Assembly (NCBI GenBank): GCA_007125545.1
Contig: SLDA01000240.1
Coordinates: 1 to 50,967 of the forward strand
Direction of reading: 5' to 3'
Source of the DNA: Thermoflexales bacterium
GTDB lineage: Bacteria; Chloroflexota; Anaerolineae; B4-G1; SLSP01
Length of the DNA: 50,967 nucleotides
Shown here: one piece after another, positions 17,261 to 24,649 of the stretch
Numbering within the stretch: position 1 is the stretch's first letter
Layout: each line of letters begins with the position of its first letter
Position numbers and translations under genes: made by a program
The notes under the pieces: model-generated
Database searches by the model: none
What the model saw: only the letters and a program-made list of their open reading frames with translations
What the model was told of the DNA's origin: nothing

Positions 17261-17288
17261 CAGTCTGTACCGATGATAAGGGGATGCG

Positions 17289-18845
17289 ATGACTAGTGCA
17301 CATAGACCCGTCCGAGTTCGGATCGCGCCAAGCCCAACCGGCAATTGCCATGTCGGCACGGCGCGTGGAGCGCTGTACAACCTGTTGTTTGCACGGCAGC
17401 ACAACGGCATCTTTGTGCTGCGGATCGACGATACCGATCAGAAACGCTCGACTGAGGACTCCGAGACCGGCATCTATGCAGGACTACGCTGGTTGGGCTT
17501 GACGTGGGACGAAGGGCCGGACGTGGGCGGCCCCTACGGGCCGTACCGGCAATCCGAGCGGTTGGACCTCTACGGCGATGCGGCACGGCACCTCCTTGAG
17601 GTGGGGCGCGCTTATCGCTGCTTTTGTACGCCCGAAGAACTGGAGGCCGAGCGCCGGTCAGCACTGGCCCGCGGGCACCCCCCACGCTATAGCGGGCGCT
17701 GCCGTCACTTGACAGCGCGCAAAGTGCGAGCCAAGCTCGCGACTGGGGCTGAGCATGTCGTACGGCTGCGAATCGAGCCGAAGCTGATGGTCGTTGATGA
17801 CCTAGTCCAGGGCAAGGTTACGCAGGATGCCGCGCTTCTGGGCGATCCCGTCATCGTCAAGTCCTCTGGCATGCCGGTCTACCACTTCGCCACCGTCGTG
17901 GATGAGCATGCCATGGACATCTCGCACGTTATCCGCGGCGCCGAGCACTTGAACAACACCTTTCCACAGATTCAAATGTACGAGGCACTGGGTTACTTAC
18001 CGCCGGCTTTCGCGCACATCGGCCTTCTGCTCAATCCCGATCGCTCCAAGATCGGCAAGCGCAACGGCGCCGTCTACATCGGCGAGTTTGCAGCGCTGGG
18101 CTACCTGCCGGAAACACTGATCAACCATCTGGCATTAAGCGGATGGAGTCCCGGAACCGATGCCGAAATCTTCAGCTTTGATGAGCTCCTACACTATTTC
18201 TCGCTCGAACGTTGCAGCGCCTCCAACGCCATCTTCGACCGCGATAAGCTGCTCTGGCTCAACGGCGTCCGCATCCGCGAACTGCCGGTCAGCGAACTGA
18301 CCCGGCAGGTACGCCCCTTCCTGGTCAATGCCGGACTGCTCGCCGAGCCCGAGAGGGGCGTACGTCTGGAAAGCATCATCGCGCTGGAGCAGCAGCGAAT
18401 GAAAACGCTGAACGAGGCGCCCGAGCTACTTGGCTTCTTTTTCCACGATCCGGATCCGGTTACTGCCGCCGCACTCTTGGGCCGAGACCGCTTCACGCGC
18501 AAGCGGTCGGGCCACGCGTTGCGGGAGGGGCTAGAGTCTACGCTCCAGGCACTGGAGGCGTTGGATGCTCGAAGCTGGACGGTGATCAAGCTGTCGGAGG
18601 TGCTTGACGATCTCGTAGTCGCTCTGGGTTGGAAGCGAGGTGAGTTTTTCATGACACTGCGCATCGCCGCAAGCGGAAAACAGGCAACACCCTCACTTTA
18701 CGAGACGCTGGAGGCGCTCGGACGCCCTGCGACGCTTCGGCGCTTGAGAGCCGTTGTGGGCGCTCTGCCGGCGAGAAACGATAGGACACTGCCCAGTAAC
18801 GCTCAAGAGACGGCTTCCTTGCTACCCTCAAACCCTATGCTATAG
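17289..18845 (+). CDS. gltX: Glutamyl-tRNA synthetase
   Basis: A 518-residue class I aminoacyl-tRNA synthetase that charges tRNA with glutamate. Seen: APSPTGNCHVGTARGALYN with the HIGH-type HVGT (residues 21-24); LRIDDTDQKRST; the four-Cys-like region reduced to CFCTPEE; YHFATVVDEHAMDISHVIRG; and the KMSKS-type loop SKIGKR (about 253-258). In most GluRS this loop reads K-x-S-K-R; here Ser is Gly. Length is normal for GluRS, and the C-terminal anticodon-binding region is present. A purine-rich AGGGG lies seven bases before the ATG. A terminator-bearing leader precedes it. Many bacteria lacking GlnRS use this enzyme to mischarge tRNA-Gln as well; not decidable here. Confidence 0.93.
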   Translation: MTSAHRPVRVRIAPSPTGNCHVGTARGALYNLLFARQHNGIFVLRIDDTDQKRSTEDSETGIYAGLRWLGLTWDEGPDVGGPYGPYRQSERLDLYGDAARHLLEVGRAYRCFCTPEELEAERRSALARGHPPRYSGRCRHLTARKVRAKLATGAEHVVRLRIEPKLMVVDDLVQGKVTQDAALLGDPVIVKSSGMPVYHFATVVDEHAMDISHVIRGAEHLNNTFPQIQMYEALGYLPPAFAHIGLLLNPDRSKIGKRNGAVYIGEFAALGYLPETLINHLALSGWSPGTDAEIFSFDELLHYFSLERCSASNAIFDRDKLLWLNGVRIRELPVSELTRQVRPFLVNAGLLAEPERGVRLESIIALEQQRMKTLNEAPELLGFFFHDPDPVTAAALLGRDRFTRKRSGHALREGLESTLQALEALDARSWTVIKLSEVLDDLVVALGWKRGEFFMTLRIAASGKQATPSLYETLEALGRPATLRRLRAVVGALPARNDRTLPSNAQETASLLPSNPML

Positions 18846-18846
18846 T
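18819..18846 (+). promoter_or_regulatory. Promoter at the 3' end of gltX for a structured RNA
   Basis: TTGCTA (18819-18824), 16 bases, TATAGT (18841-18846) with TGC before the -10. The -10 hexamer covers the gltX stop codon. Transcription would begin near 18853, directly before the closing helix of the candidate RNA. Confidence 0.55.
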
Positions 18847-18871
18847 GCCAGGCAGCGTTGTTGCCTGGCAC
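18845..18871 (+). terminator. Stem-loop at the end of gltX
   Basis: GTGCCAGGCA (18845-18854) pairs perfectly with 18862-18871 over a seven-base loop, starting in the gltX stop codon. It lacks a T-run. In a gltX read-through transcript this hairpin would compete with the closing helix of the downstream RNA, because both use 18863-18871. Confidence 0.45.
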
Positions 18872-19095
18872 CAAATGCTGGATAGAGCCACTTGGGTCGT
18901 CGCCGGCAACCACGAAGACTATTACCTTAGGTATGATCGAGGGAGGGCGCTCAAGCTGTGAAGCGGCGGCCGGCAGGGGGCCGGCATTCGATGGTGCTAC
19001 AGTTGTCTCTCCAGATCAACACTGTACTCAACGAAGCTGCGACCGAGTGTGCGTAAGGTGCCAGGCCATCGAGTGTAGACCTTTCCGGAGTCTTT
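18853..19095 (+). ncRNA. Candidate structured non-coding RNA of about 215-240 bases
   Basis: This 323-base gap after gltX has no convincing gene but strong nested long-range pairing. P1: GCCTGGCACC (18863-18872) with GGTGCCAGGC (19057-19066), ten perfect pairs closing about 200 bases. P2: 18889-18899 with 19040-19049, ten pairs including one G-U and one bulged G. Local hairpins occur inside: GCCGGC (18969-18974) with 18980-18985, and TACAGT with ACTGTA near 18998-19026. An extended -10 promoter lies just upstream, and a weak stem (19077-19093) followed by TTATTTAT could end it. Closing stem plus internal loop recalls 6S RNA in size and layout, but I recognise no family consensus. tmRNA, RNase P RNA and SRP RNA signatures are absent. 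Confidence 0.55.
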
Positions 19096-19099
19096 ATTT
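19077..19099 (+). terminator. Weak terminator after the candidate RNA
   Basis: AGACC pairs with GG(A)GTCT, with one bulged base, between 19077 and 19093, and is followed by TTATTT. It would place the 3' end of the candidate RNA near 19095. Confidence 0.35.
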
Positions 19100-19153
19100 A
19101 TGCCTGGATTTAATAGCCCGGCGTAAGGAGGCGCAAGACAACATGCCTCAGCG

Positions 19154-19162
19154 TGGTATAAT
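19154..19162 (+). promoter_or_regulatory. Consensus extended -10 promoter for a leaderless transcript
   Basis: TGG followed by a perfect TATAAT (19157-19162). The expected start of transcription (about seven bases after the hexamer) falls on the GTG start codon at 19169. No good -35 is visible, as is usual for strong extended -10 promoters. Confidence 0.7.
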
Positions 19163-19168
19163 GACTTT

Positions 19169-20206
19169 GTGAAGAAGCGAGCATTTCAAGTAATCCTAAC
19201 ACTTTTGCTGAGTGCGGCTGCCTTATATGTCGCGCTACGCGGCATCAGTTTTGCTGATGTGGGTGAAGCCCTCGCACAGGTGGATTGGGGCGGAATGATC
19301 ATTGCCCTAGTCCTGATCCTGGGAACGCTGGTGATTCGAGCTCAGCGTTGGCGCGTCTTGCTTGGACGGACGGTTTCGCTACCCGATGCGTTCGGGCTGA
19401 TCGGAATAGGCTATTTGATAAGTGGCGTACTTCCGCTACGCGCCGGGGATCCCGCGCGTGCGGTTGGTGCCAGCCTGCGAGGGCCGATTTCGGCGCTGGC
19501 AGCACTCTCCACGGTGGTGGTCGAACGCGTTCTCGACATGCTTCTCGTTGTGATCGTATTAGTCGCGACACTGCCCTTTGTGCCCGGCCTTCAAGACTAC
19601 CTAGCGGCAGGCCAAGCCGACCAGTTTCTGTCCTTTAACCTGCTGCTGATCCTGAGCGGGGTGCTTGCATTCGGCCTGCTGTTGGCCTTCATACTGGTCG
19701 CTGTCTTCCCGACTACCACCGAGATGTTGGCTCTGCGGCTGCTCTTAGCTCTGCGGATTCGCAACACGGATCGGTGGTTGAAGCCGCTGCGGAGCATCCT
19801 GCACGGGCTGACGGCCCTGCGCTCGCCGAAGGATGGCCTGGCTATCGGCCTCTGGTCGATTGCGCTGTGGGGCACGACAGGGGCCTACTTCGCCATCATT
19901 ATGTGGGCCTGCCGGGCATTCCTTCCAGCGGTCTCACTGCTGCGGAGTCTGGTAGCTATGTGGGCTAGCGCATTCGGCATGGTATTTCCGGCACAGGGAG
20001 GGATTGGAGCCTTCCATTTCGCGGTCAGGACCGCACTCTTCTGGGGCTTCGATGTTGCCGAGGAGCTGGGATTCGCGTATGCAGTGGTAGTACACGCACT
20101 ACCCTATCTCGCGGGCATCACGCTTGGAGCGCTGACCCTTCTATTCTGGGGTATGTCCGTCAAGAGCCTGATCAACCGCGGCGAGCATATCGAGGTTGAA
20201 AGTTAA
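19169..20206 (+). CDS. Flippase-like membrane protein (lysylphosphatidylglycerol synthase TM family)
   Basis: A 345-residue integral membrane protein of the UPF0104/AglD-like family, related to the membrane half of MprF, which moves lipids or lipid-linked sugars. Seen: about eight hydrophobic helices, the family motifs IRAQRWRVLLG and GYLISGVLPLRAGDPARA near residues 55-100, VVVERVLDMLLV, and a late FPAQGGIGAFHFAVRTALF. There is no ribosome binding site before the GTG, and the -10 hexamer ends only six bases upstream, so the mRNA should be leaderless. No downstream in-frame start has a ribosome site and the family N-terminus fits this GTG. It precedes an NDP-sugar epimerase and a glycosyltransferase, suggesting a role in glycolipid or surface glycan export. 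Confidence 0.82.
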   Translation: MKKRAFQVILTLLLSAAALYVALRGISFADVGEALAQVDWGGMIIALVLILGTLVIRAQRWRVLLGRTVSLPDAFGLIGIGYLISGVLPLRAGDPARAVGASLRGPISALAALSTVVVERVLDMLLVVIVLVATLPFVPGLQDYLAAGQADQFLSFNLLLILSGVLAFGLLLAFILVAVFPTTTEMLALRLLLALRIRNTDRWLKPLRSILHGLTALRSPKDGLAIGLWSIALWGTTGAYFAIIMWACRAFLPAVSLLRSLVAMWASAFGMVFPAQGGIGAFHFAVRTALFWGFDVAEELGFAYAVVVHALPYLAGITLGALTLLFWGMSVKSLINRGEHIEVES

Positions 20207-20328
20207 GGCATCCGACGGACGCATTAGAGCAAGAACAACTGTCACATCCCGTAAACCTTGCCACGCTCCGATGGTCCGATCCGCTCCGCGCGCGGCGCTG
20301 TTGGGTGGTGGTTCATCTTGGAGGATTG

Positions 20329-21402
20329 ATGCATTATTTAATTACCGGCGGAGCCGGCTTTATCGGCTCGAACTACGTGCGGCGCCTGCTCGAGCGGGGA
20401 GAGCGGGTCACCGTCTACGACAACCTCTCCCGCAAGGGCGCCGACGCTAACCTTCGCTGGCTACAGGCAGAGTTCGGACACGATAACTTCACATTCATCA
20501 GGGGTGATATACGCGACGCAGCCTTGATGACGATCACGGCTCTGGATGCGGATGTCATTGTGCATCTGGCTGCCCAAGTCGCGGTCACAACCTCGGTCGA
20601 GCGTCCCAGAGAAGATATTGAGATCAACGCGATGGGCACCTTCAATGTGCTGGAAGCTGCGCGTTACTCACCCTCACGACCGATGGTTCTGTATGCTTCC
20701 ACAAACAAAGTATACGGAAGTATGGAAGGCGTCATCATCGAGGAGAGGGATACCCGTTACGCCTATCGTGACTATCCATACGGCATCCCGGAGAGCTACC
20801 CCACTGACTTTCACTCTCCCTACGGCTGTTCCAAAGGCGCGGGCGATCAGTACGTCCGCGATTATGCCCGTATCTACGGTATGCCGACAGTGGTTTTCCG
20901 CCAAAGCTGTATCTACGGACCGCGCCAGTTCGGCGTCGAGGATCAAGGATGGGTCGCCTGGTTTATCATTGCGGCGCAGTTAGCCAAGTCCATCACGATT
21001 TTCGGCAACGGAAAGCAGGTGCGCGACCTGCTCCATGTCGAGGATCTGCTCGATGCTTACGATGCCGCCGTCGGCAGTATGGACCGCATTTCCGGACAGA
21101 TTTACAACTTGGGGGGAGGTCCGGAGAATCAGCTTTCGATTTGGGCTGAATTCGCTCCGATCCTCGAGGAACTCCGTGGTGAACCGATTCCGACCGCTCG
21201 AGGGGGCTGGCGCCCCGGTGATCAACGGATCTTTGTCGCTGATATTCGCAAGGCAGAACGCGATCTGAATTGGCGTCCCAAGATCGACGTCAAGACTGGA
21301 ATTGAGAAGCTCTATCATTGGGTCGCAGCCAACGAAACCCTCCTGGAAGCCTATGTGGGCGAAGGCAGCCGGAAGCCCGTCGCCGGGAGCCGGGTACCGT
21401 GA
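20329..21402 (+). CDS. CDP-paratose 2-epimerase-like NAD-dependent sugar epimerase
   Basis: A 357-residue short-chain dehydrogenase-type sugar epimerase. Seen: the NAD-binding MHYLITGGAGFIGSNYV start (GGAGFIG at 7-13), YDNLSRKGADANLRWL, VHLAAQVAVTTSVERP, YASTNKVYGSMEG, the catalytic YGCSK (Tyr165, Lys169), VVFRQSCIYGPRQFGVEDQG and GNGKQVRDLLHVEDLL. This chain of motifs closely follows Tyv/RfbE, which converts CDP-paratose to CDP-tyvelose for O-antigen. Other enzymes making CDP-dideoxy sugars are not in the window, so the true substrate may be another CDP- or NDP-sugar. The ATG at 20329 has GGAGG four bases upstream; an earlier ATG at 20305 has none. It overlaps the next gene by four bases (GTGA). 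Confidence 0.85.
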   Translation: MHYLITGGAGFIGSNYVRRLLERGERVTVYDNLSRKGADANLRWLQAEFGHDNFTFIRGDIRDAALMTITALDADVIVHLAAQVAVTTSVERPREDIEINAMGTFNVLEAARYSPSRPMVLYASTNKVYGSMEGVIIEERDTRYAYRDYPYGIPESYPTDFHSPYGCSKGAGDQYVRDYARIYGMPTVVFRQSCIYGPRQFGVEDQGWVAWFIIAAQLAKSITIFGNGKQVRDLLHVEDLLDAYDAAVGSMDRISGQIYNLGGGPENQLSIWAEFAPILEELRGEPIPTARGGWRPGDQRIFVADIRKAERDLNWRPKIDVKTGIEKLYHWVAANETLLEAYVGEGSRKPVAGSRVP

Positions 21403-22616
21403 ATCCTATGGACGTCCCTGTGGCGAACGCCTCCTCTACGGCGCGGGCTATGAAAGTCTTGGTGGTGCTGACGTATTACAGGCCGCATACGAGTGGGCTC
21501 ACGATCTATGCTGAGCGGCTGGCCCGGGGTTTGGCAGCACGCGGTCACCACGTGACAGTCCTGACATCACGCTACGACCCCCAGTTGCCCAGCCACGAGC
21601 AACTGGATGGGGTTCACATTGTGCGGGCCCCGGTCCTATTCCGGGTAAGCAAGGGGGTCATTATGCCCACCTTTGGGCTGCTTGCCTGGAAGTATGTCCG
21701 GGAAACGGATCTGATGAGCCTGCATCTGCCGCAGTTCGATGCCGCCGGTGTCGCCCTACGCGGAAGGATGCTGCGCAAGCCCACGCTCCTCACCTACCAT
21801 TGCGATCTGCTGATGCCTCCGGGCGTCTTCAACCGCATTGTCAATCGCATCGTGCTCCAGATGAATGCGCTTGCAGGTCGGTTCAGTCACGGCGTCGTAG
21901 CCTATACGCAAGACTTCGCAGACCATTCACCCTTCCTACAGCGCTTCTCGCAGAAGCTGCATATCATCCCCCCACCGGTCGAGCTACCGGATATGACTCA
22001 ATCGGGAATTGTTGCCTTCTCCCGTATGCACAATCCTTCGAACAAGCATCCGGTCATCGGTATGGCAGCCAGGCTCGCGACAGAGAAAGGGGTTGAGGTG
22101 CTGCTGCAGGCCTTCCCAAGAATCCTGGAAAGATATCCGAACGCGATGATTCTCTTCGCCGGTCAGTACATGAAAGTCTTAGCGGAAGAAGGCTATGCGC
22201 AACGCCTTTTGCCGAAGATCAGACTGTACGAGGAAAAAGGTCAGTGGAAGTTTTTGGGCGTGCTGGATCCTGTGAGGATGGCTGCTTTCTACCCAAATCT
22301 GGACGTCATTACTGTCCCGAGTCTGAATTCCACGGAGTCCTTCGGGTTAGTCCAAGTAGAGGCTATGTTGTGCGGGACACCCAGCGTCGCCAGCGACCTA
22401 CCGGGTGTACGCCAGCCCGTCCTGCAAACGGGAATGGGCGAAATTGCCCCCATTGGCGACCCGCAGGGCCTTGCAGATGCGATACTGCAAGTCCTCGATA
22501 ATCCGGAAAAGTACAGACGCTCGCCGCAGGAGATCGCCGCACGATTCTCAACCGAGCGGACCGTAGATGAGTATGAGCAGCTGTTCTCACGTATGTTGTC
22601 CGAGGAGACGCACTGA
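21399..22616 (+). CDS. Family 4 glycosyltransferase
   Basis: A 405-residue GT-B glycosyltransferase. Seen: the N-terminal MKVLVVLTYYRPHTSGLTIY with the acceptor-side glycine loop, HHVTVLTSRYD, LLTYHCDLLMPPG, then the C-terminal donor domain with PVIGMAARLATEKGVEVLLQ, FLGVLDPVRMAAFYPNLDV and the E-x7-E region STESFGLVQVEAMLCGTP that binds the nucleotide sugar. It adds a sugar to a lipid-linked or surface glycan in the cytoplasm. The start is uncertain: a GTG at 21399 forms a four-base overlap with the epimerase stop and has GGGAG nine bases upstream; ATG 21408 or 21450 are possible. The gene ends before a 24-bp hairpin. Confidence 0.85.
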   Translation: MNPMDVPVANASSTARAMKVLVVLTYYRPHTSGLTIYAERLARGLAARGHHVTVLTSRYDPQLPSHEQLDGVHIVRAPVLFRVSKGVIMPTFGLLAWKYVRETDLMSLHLPQFDAAGVALRGRMLRKPTLLTYHCDLLMPPGVFNRIVNRIVLQMNALAGRFSHGVVAYTQDFADHSPFLQRFSQKLHIIPPPVELPDMTQSGIVAFSRMHNPSNKHPVIGMAARLATEKGVEVLLQAFPRILERYPNAMILFAGQYMKVLAEEGYAQRLLPKIRLYEEKGQWKFLGVLDPVRMAAFYPNLDVITVPSLNSTESFGLVQVEAMLCGTPSVASDLPGVRQPVLQTGMGEIAPIGDPQGLADAILQVLDNPEKYRRSPQEIAARFSTERTVDEYEQLFSRMLSEETH

Positions 22617-22673
22617 TCCCGCGACACCATCAAGGCTCACCGGGAGCTGCAATTGGTGCATTAGATAAAAAGG

Positions 22674-22731
22674 CGAGGTTCTCGGACTGAGCGTGCTCGA
22701 TGCATCAAGCACGCTTAGTCCGAGAACCTCG
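22674..22731. terminator. Long stem-loop between convergent glycosyltransferase and ABC genes
   Basis: A 24-bp stem with a single G-T pair (22674-22697 with 22708-22731) and a 10-base loop. On the minus strand it is followed by CCTTTTTATC, so it is a strong terminator for the ABC transporter operon; it can also fold at the end of the plus-strand glycosyltransferase mRNA. Confidence 0.85.
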
Positions 22732-22756
22732 GAGCGTATACGTCGCGCACTGCCGA

Positions 22757-23461
22757 TCAGGTGGCGAGCTGACCGTCTTTCAACTGCAAGATCATGTCCA
22801 CGTAGTCATCGACCAGGGGATCATGCGAGGCCATAAGCATGGTGATCTGTTCTTCATCGACGATCGTCTGAAAGAGTCCCAAGATTTCGCGTGCGGTCTC
22901 GCTGTCCAGTTCACCGGTCGGTTCATCCGCCAGCATCAAGCGCGGCTCATTCGCCAAGGAACGAGCAATCGCGACACGCTGTTGCTGACCGCCCGAAAGC
23001 TCGTATGGGCGGTGATCCGCCCATTTGCGCAACCCTACCAGATCTAGACAGTACATTGCCCGCTTGTGCCGTTCGCGAGCAGGGGCGCCTTTGATACGTA
23101 GCATAAGTTCAACATTCTCATAGGCAGACAGCGTCGGCAGCAATCCAAAGGATTGGAAGATGAAGCCCAATTGCTCGCGGCGCCAACGTGTGAGTTGCCG
23201 GTCATTCATTTCCGAAAGGTCATAGCCCAAGACGCGAGCACTCCCGCTGGTAGGCCGATCAAGGCCGCTCAGGCAGTTGAGCAGCGTCGTCTTGCCGCTA
23301 CCCGACCGCCCCTTGAGTGCAATGAAGTGACCGGGTTCGATCTCCAGATTCAAGCCGCGGAGGGCTTGCACCTCAATATTATTGCCGATCTTGTAGACAC
23401 GCCACAGATCCTCAGTCACAATCGCTAACTTGGTATCAGTCACTGCTAACCTAGTCGCCAT
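22757..23461 (-). CDS. ABC transporter ATP-binding protein (MacB/LolD type)
   Basis: A 234-residue ATPase subunit. Seen: Walker A GRSGSGKTT (51-59), Q-loop GFIFQSFGLLPTLSAYENV, signature LSGGQQQRVAIARSLAN, Walker [16 protein letters not shown] and the switch His in MLMASHDP. Length and the LFIFQ-type Q-loop region are those of the MacB/LolD/FtsE family, which power FtsX-like permeases without moving substrate through a channel themselves. GGAG lies six bases before the ATG; the upstream ATPase gene ends one base before it. It is the last gene of the adaptor - permease - ATPase - ATPase set and is followed by a strong terminator. Confidence 0.9.
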   Translation of the reverse strand: MATRLAVTDTKLAIVTEDLWRVYKIGNNIEVQALRGLNLEIEPGHFIALKGRSGSGKTTLLNCLSGLDRPTSGSARVLGYDLSEMNDRQLTRWRREQLGFIFQSFGLLPTLSAYENVELMLRIKGAPARERHKRAMYCLDLVGLRKWADHRPYELSGGQQQRVAIARSLANEPRLMLADEPTGELDSETAREILGLFQTIVDEEQITMLMASHDPLVDDYVDMILQLKDGQLAT

Positions 23462-23462
23462 A

Positions 23463-24587
23463 CTAATCTCCACGCTTATTCTTGAGCTCGCCGCGCGCGA
23501 TCCGAGCGAGAAGGCCGCTCAGTCCACGTCCCTTCTTGGCCTCCTCAAGGCCTGTCGCCAGTATCTCCGCGTCACGAACATGATCCAGATCAGTCGTATC
23601 AGTCGGCAACACCAGGATGCCGTCCTCAGTAAGCTCCAGGCGCACCCGACCTCGGATGCCAAACTGCTCCAAATACTCTTTGGGAATCTGCAGTCGTCCG
23701 GCAGCGTCCAACACAGTCAGTTCCTCGAAGACCTCTTCCTGCACCTCGTGCTCGGCCTCGATACTTTCCTTTGCACGAAGGCCCCGAACCCCATTGTTGG
23801 ACTTCGATCGGACCGTTTCCGTTGCCATGCGCCCATCGCGAATCGCGACAACACGGTCTACGTGGCGGGCGATACTGGGATCGTGACTAACAATTAGCAT
23901 AGTCAAGCCGAATTGACGATTGAGATCGCGGAATAATTCGTAGACCGCCAGGGCGGTGACAGAATCCAACTCTCCAGTGGGCTCGTCGGCCAGGACGAAC
24001 TTGGGGTTGTTCGCCAGGGCTACGGCAATCGCTACACGCTGCTGCTCACCACCCGATAACTCGGAGAGTTTGTGGCGCATCCGGTCTCCCAACCCGACGA
24101 CATCCAGCAGCTCTCCGGCTCGCTGGTTGACACGTCGTCCCGCCTGACCTGCTAATGTCATTGGGAGCTTGACGTTTTCCAGAGCATTGAGGTAGGGGAT
24201 CAGATTCCGAGCGCCATGTTGCCAGACAAACCCGACCTCCTCGCGCCGGTATTGATTGAGATCGCGGTTCGACAACTTGAGCAGATCCTTACCATCGACC
24301 CAAGCACGTCCGGCGGAGGGCCGGTCCAGGCCACCGAGCACATTCATCAAGGTGGACTTGCCGCTCCCGCTGGCTCCAACGATTCCAAGAAGCTCGCCCG
24401 TTTGGACGACCAGATCCAGGCCCTGCAAGGCCACCACCTCCAGATCCGCGACCTTATAGATTTTGACCAGGTTGTCGCAGACAATGAACGGCTTGGACCC
24501 TTCACTGCTTTGCGAACCATTTCGGTCAAAGCTGGTCTGGATAGAAGGCGTATTCAGCACAGGTGTCTCTATACGTTCTGCCATCAT
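23463..24587 (-). CDS. ABC transporter ATP-binding protein with C-terminal AbrB-like domain
   Basis: A 374-residue fusion. Seen: an N-terminal tail of 30 residues; a complete MacB/LolD-type ATPase with Walker [10 protein letters not shown] (71-79), signature [17 protein letters not shown], Walker [13 protein letters not shown] and switch SHDP; then a linker rich in acidic residues. A swapped-hairpin AbrB/SpoVT-like domain follows at about 289-328 ([20 protein letters not shown], then [15 protein letters not shown]), and a basic tail. AbrB-like domains usually dimerise and bind DNA (MazE, SpoVT). Here it could dimerise the ATPase or regulate the operon. The start is ATG 24587, with AAGGG upstream; a GTG two codons earlier is the alternative. 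It acts with the FtsX-type permease 62 bases upstream. Confidence 0.88.
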   Translation of the reverse strand: MMAERIETPVLNTPSIQTSFDRNGSQSSEGSKPFIVCDNLVKIYKVADLEVVALQGLDLVVQTGELLGIVGASGSGKSTLMNVLGGLDRPSAGRAWVDGKDLLKLSNRDLNQYRREEVGFVWQHGARNLIPYLNALENVKLPMTLAGQAGRRVNQRAGELLDVVGLGDRMRHKLSELSGGEQQRVAIAVALANNPKFVLADEPTGELDSVTALAVYELFRDLNRQFGLTMLIVSHDPSIARHVDRVVAIRDGRMATETVRSKSNNGVRGLRAKESIEAEHEVQEEVFEELTVLDAAGRLQIPKEYLEQFGIRGRVRLELTEDGILVLPTDTTDLDHVRDAEILATGLEEAKKGRGLSGLLARIARGELKNKRGD

Positions 24588-24649
24588 TCTCACCCTTCAC
24601 ACAAGATCGAACTAGCATTCATACCGTTTCCACCAGATAGACCGCCCGG

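Noticed and set aside
18872-19070. RNase P RNA, tmRNA or SRP RNA
   Set aside because: None of their invariant sequence blocks (RNase P core, tRNA-like ends, SRP GGAAGnA loop) could be found.
18858-19172. Small protein of about 100 residues between gltX and the flippase gene
   Set aside because: It starts with TTG without a ribosome site, looks like no family, and overlaps the paired RNA elements and the next promoter.
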